Of a DNA stretch of 6,741 nt, positions 5,403 to 6,741 are shown piece by piece. The stretch comes from Thiobacillus denitrificans (GTDB lineage: Bacteria; Pseudomonadota; Gammaproteobacteria; Burkholderiales; Thiobacillaceae). Each line of letters begins with the position of its first letter. Positions within the stretch are counted from its first letter, which is position 1. The stretch lies in assembly GCA_002343685.1 (NCBI GenBank), contig DDRS01000004.1, forward strand, positions 1 to 6,741, read 5' to 3'. The position numbers were made by a program, and so were the translations under genes. Under the pieces are notes generated by a model, which saw only the letters and a list, made by a program, of their open reading frames with translations, was not told the origin of the DNA and made no database searches.

Positions 5403-6212
5403 ATGTCCAAAACCATACTCATCACCGGTTCGACCGATGGCATCGGGCTGGCAGCCGCCCGCAAGCTGGTCACGCTGGGCCATCACGTGTTGCTGCACGG
5501 GCGCCATCCGGACAAGCTTGAGAACGCGCGGCAGGCTTTGACTGCGCTGTCCGGCGGCGGGCGCGTCGAAGCTTATGTTGCGGACCTGTCGCGTCTGACC
5601 GACGTGGCGACGCTCGCGCAGGCTGTGAGCGCCAGGCACACGCGGCTGGACGTGTTGATCAACAACGCCGGCGTCTTCAAGACCACCGAGACAACCACGC
5701 CAGATGGACTCGACGTGCGGTTCGCGGTCAATACCCTTGCGCCGTATCGGCTCACGCAACAGCTGATGCCGTTGCTCGGCGCATCGGGGCGGGTGATCAA
5801 TCTGTCGTCCGCCGCCCAGTCCCCGGTCGATCTGGATGCATTGGCGGGACGGATCAAACTCGCTGACGACTACGCCGCCTACGCACAAAGCAAACTGGCG
5901 CTGACGATGTGGTCACGCAGTCTGGCGCTTGCGCTCGATGGCCGCGGCCCGACAATCGTTGCGGTCAACCCGGGATCGATGCTCGGCACGAAAATGGTGA
6001 CCGAAGGCTTTGGCGTGGCGGGCGCCGATATCGGCATCGGCGCGGACATCCTGGTTCGCGCCGCCCTGTCCGATGAATTCGGCGAGGCGACCGGTCGCTA
6101 CTTCGACAACGACAGCGGCCGGTTCGCCTCACCGCATCCCGACGCGCTGGATGCGCAGAAGTCCCAGGACATCGTCGGCGTGATCGAGGCGATTCTGCTT
6201 ACAGCAACATAG
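5403..6212 (+). CDS. Short-chain dehydrogenase/reductase (SDR)
   Basis: SDR enzyme of 269 residues with a complete classical motif set: coenzyme loop TGSTDGIG at 8-15, NNAG at 87-90, structural Asn110, serines 135/136 in VINLSS, and the active YAQSK with Tyr160 and Lys164. His-Gly-Arg after the second strand (Arg34) suggests NADP preference. The 24-residue distance from serine to tyrosine, and PGSMLGTKM after it, resemble the retinol-dehydrogenase/WWOX-like SDR group. It probably reduces a carbonyl or oxidises an alcohol in the cytoplasm; the substrate is unknown. AAGGAAA at 5389-5395 overlaps the previous stop codon and serves as ribosome site. It is the last gene of the LysR-linked operon, 12 bases after the flavin enzyme gene. 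Confidence 0.94.
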   Translation: MSKTILITGSTDGIGLAAARKLVTLGHHVLLHGRHPDKLENARQALTALSGGGRVEAYVADLSRLTDVATLAQAVSARHTRLDVLINNAGVFKTTETTTPDGLDVRFAVNTLAPYRLTQQLMPLLGASGRVINLSSAAQSPVDLDALAGRIKLADDYAAYAQSKLALTMWSRSLALALDGRGPTIVAVNPGSMLGTKMVTEGFGVAGADIGIGADILVRAALSDEFGEATGRYFDNDSGRFASPHPDALDAQKSQDIVGVIEAILLTAT

Positions 6213-6228
6213 CCGGGGTCGCCCGGTT
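6211..6228 (+). terminator. Weak candidate terminator after the SDR gene
   Basis: CCGGG (6213-6217) and CCCGG (6222-6226) form a GC stem with a four-base loop, extended by one G-T and one A-T pair into the stop codon and the following T run. Only three Ts follow (6227-6229). A second perfect hairpin, CGTTGC-TTC-GCAACG (6233-6247), lies just behind without a T tract. Position at the end of the operon supports termination; the short T run argues for low efficiency. Confidence 0.3.
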
Positions 6229-6406
6229 TCATCGTTGCTTCGCAACGGGTCGAAAGGGTGAGTTCGTCAGATCGGGAAGCTGCCGTTCAACATGATTCAT
6301 GGTCGAGTGGCCGGTAACCGGCGCATTGCCGACCGAGACTGGCTAGCACGCGAATGGCCGTTCAGGCCGATCACTTGCCGATCATCCCAGCTCGACGGCC
6401 GGCAGC

Positions 6407-6434
6407 TTACTGGCCTACAGCGGCCGTCCAGTAA
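6407..6434. repeat. Inverted repeat (7-base arms, 14-base loop)
   Basis: TTACTGG and CCAGTAA are perfect reverse complements around a 14-base loop that itself contains two GGCC words. The sequence CGTATTTT follows, so on the + strand it could act as a weak terminator-like structure. It may equally be part of a degenerate intergenic repeat. Confidence 0.4.
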
Positions 6435-6679
6435 CGTATTTTCCCGCTCATTTGTACCTGGCCGGTAGTGACGGTTGAGCTAATGACCCCAAAGCAGCCT
6501 CTGAAAATGATGCTTGCATCCAATGACTTCAATGCGGCAACGTCACCCAATAGGTTCTCTCGGTCATTTTGAAACTGCATGGGCTTGACGGTCAGGCCTG
6601 ATCAGCTCTTCGACGACGATCTCAGGCGAACCGAGAGTGACCGCATGCATTCACAGACCGCGCGCAGGCGGTTGACGCA

Positions 6680-6696
6680 TCTCCCAAAATGGGAGA
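6680..6696. repeat. Perfect hairpin dyad TCTCCCA-AAA-TGGGAGA
   Basis: Seven-base arms flank a three-base loop. There is no T run on either side, so it is not an intrinsic terminator. It sits about 20 bases inside a possible - strand reading frame with a good ribosome binding site (TCTCCTC at 6724-6730 read in reverse). It could be an operator or a leader hairpin, or part of a mobile-element end. Function unknown. Confidence 0.4.
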
Positions 6697-6741
6697 AACT
6701 AAAATTAATGGGGGTCATTGGGGTCTCCTCGTTTTCAGTGC

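Larger units (their letters stand above)
6229..6741. other. Gene-poor right end with small inverted repeats
   Basis: No convincing protein gene or RNA gene is seen here on either strand. The stretch 6290-6440 is rich in GGCCG and TGCCG words, including GCCGATCA twice 11 bases apart (6366-6373, 6377-6384), the dyad GCCGGT-A-ACCGGC (6310-6322), and TTACTGG/CCAGTAA (6407-6413, 6428-6434). This resembles dispersed intergenic repeats of high-GC proteobacteria, but I cannot assign it to a named family. A 58-codon frame (6292-6468, +) and a 38-codon frame (6602-6718, -) are open but show no recognisable protein features. Confidence 0.6.

Noticed and set aside
4401..5888. Long 495-codon - strand frame opposite the flavin enzyme and SDR genes
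   Set aside because: Antisense shadow of two high-GC genes; arginine/histidine/glutamine-rich with no family motifs, while the + strand has complete motif sets.
6292..6468. 58-codon + strand frame after the SDR gene
   Set aside because: No ribosome site, composition follows the GGCCG-rich repeat region, no recognisable motif.

Overview
The window reads as a chromosomal or accessory segment of a proteobacterium, probably beta- or gammaproteobacterial. This is judged from sigma70-like promoters, strong purine-rich ribosome binding sites, tight gene packing and the protein families present; no marker fixes the genus. It holds two unrelated gene blocks and a gene-poor right end. Base composition differs between the blocks. 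Hand-counted 60-base samples gave 29/60 G+C (601-660) and 30/60 (1921-1980) on the left, against 38/60 (3901-3960) and 44/60 (4681-4740) on the right.

Left block (about 100-2214, + strand): a TetR-family regulator is followed by four co-directional genes. These encode a cytoplasmic DsrE-type protein, a TusA sulfurtransferase, a 76-residue protein with five cysteines that I do not recognise, and an exported DsrE/DsrF-like protein. The last four are packed as an operon (gap 11, overlap 20, gap 25 bases). The same 12-base dyad, GAATG-NN-CATTC, sits at the predicted transcription start of both the tetR promoter and the operon promoter, in opposite orientation. This strongly suggests that the TetR protein represses both itself and the operon. 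DsrE and TusA proteins pass sulfur as protein-bound persulfide, so I read the block as a small regulated sulfur-trafficking or reactive-sulfur-handling cassette with one part in the cytoplasm and one in the periplasm. The trigger and the final acceptor are unknown.

Right block (2373-6212): a LysR-family regulator on the - strand is divergent from a three-gene + strand operon. The operon encodes a zinc-free quinone-oxidoreductase-type MDR enzyme, a luciferase-like flavin monooxygenase-family enzyme and a short-chain dehydrogenase. The first two genes overlap by 4 bases and the third follows after 12 bases. The shared intergenic region carries two TTCnGAA elements that are candidate LysR sites. 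This is a familiar kind of redox or xenobiotic-response operon; the substrate cannot be read from the sequence.

The two blocks are separated by 158 bases (2215-2372) with no convincing gene or terminator. The first ~100 bases hold no supportable gene. The last 529 bases (6213-6741) hold no convincing gene. They contain several small inverted repeats, a possible weak terminator after the last gene, and a well-placed ribosome binding site in front of a 38-codon frame at the right edge. They look like decayed or repeat-rich intergenic DNA.
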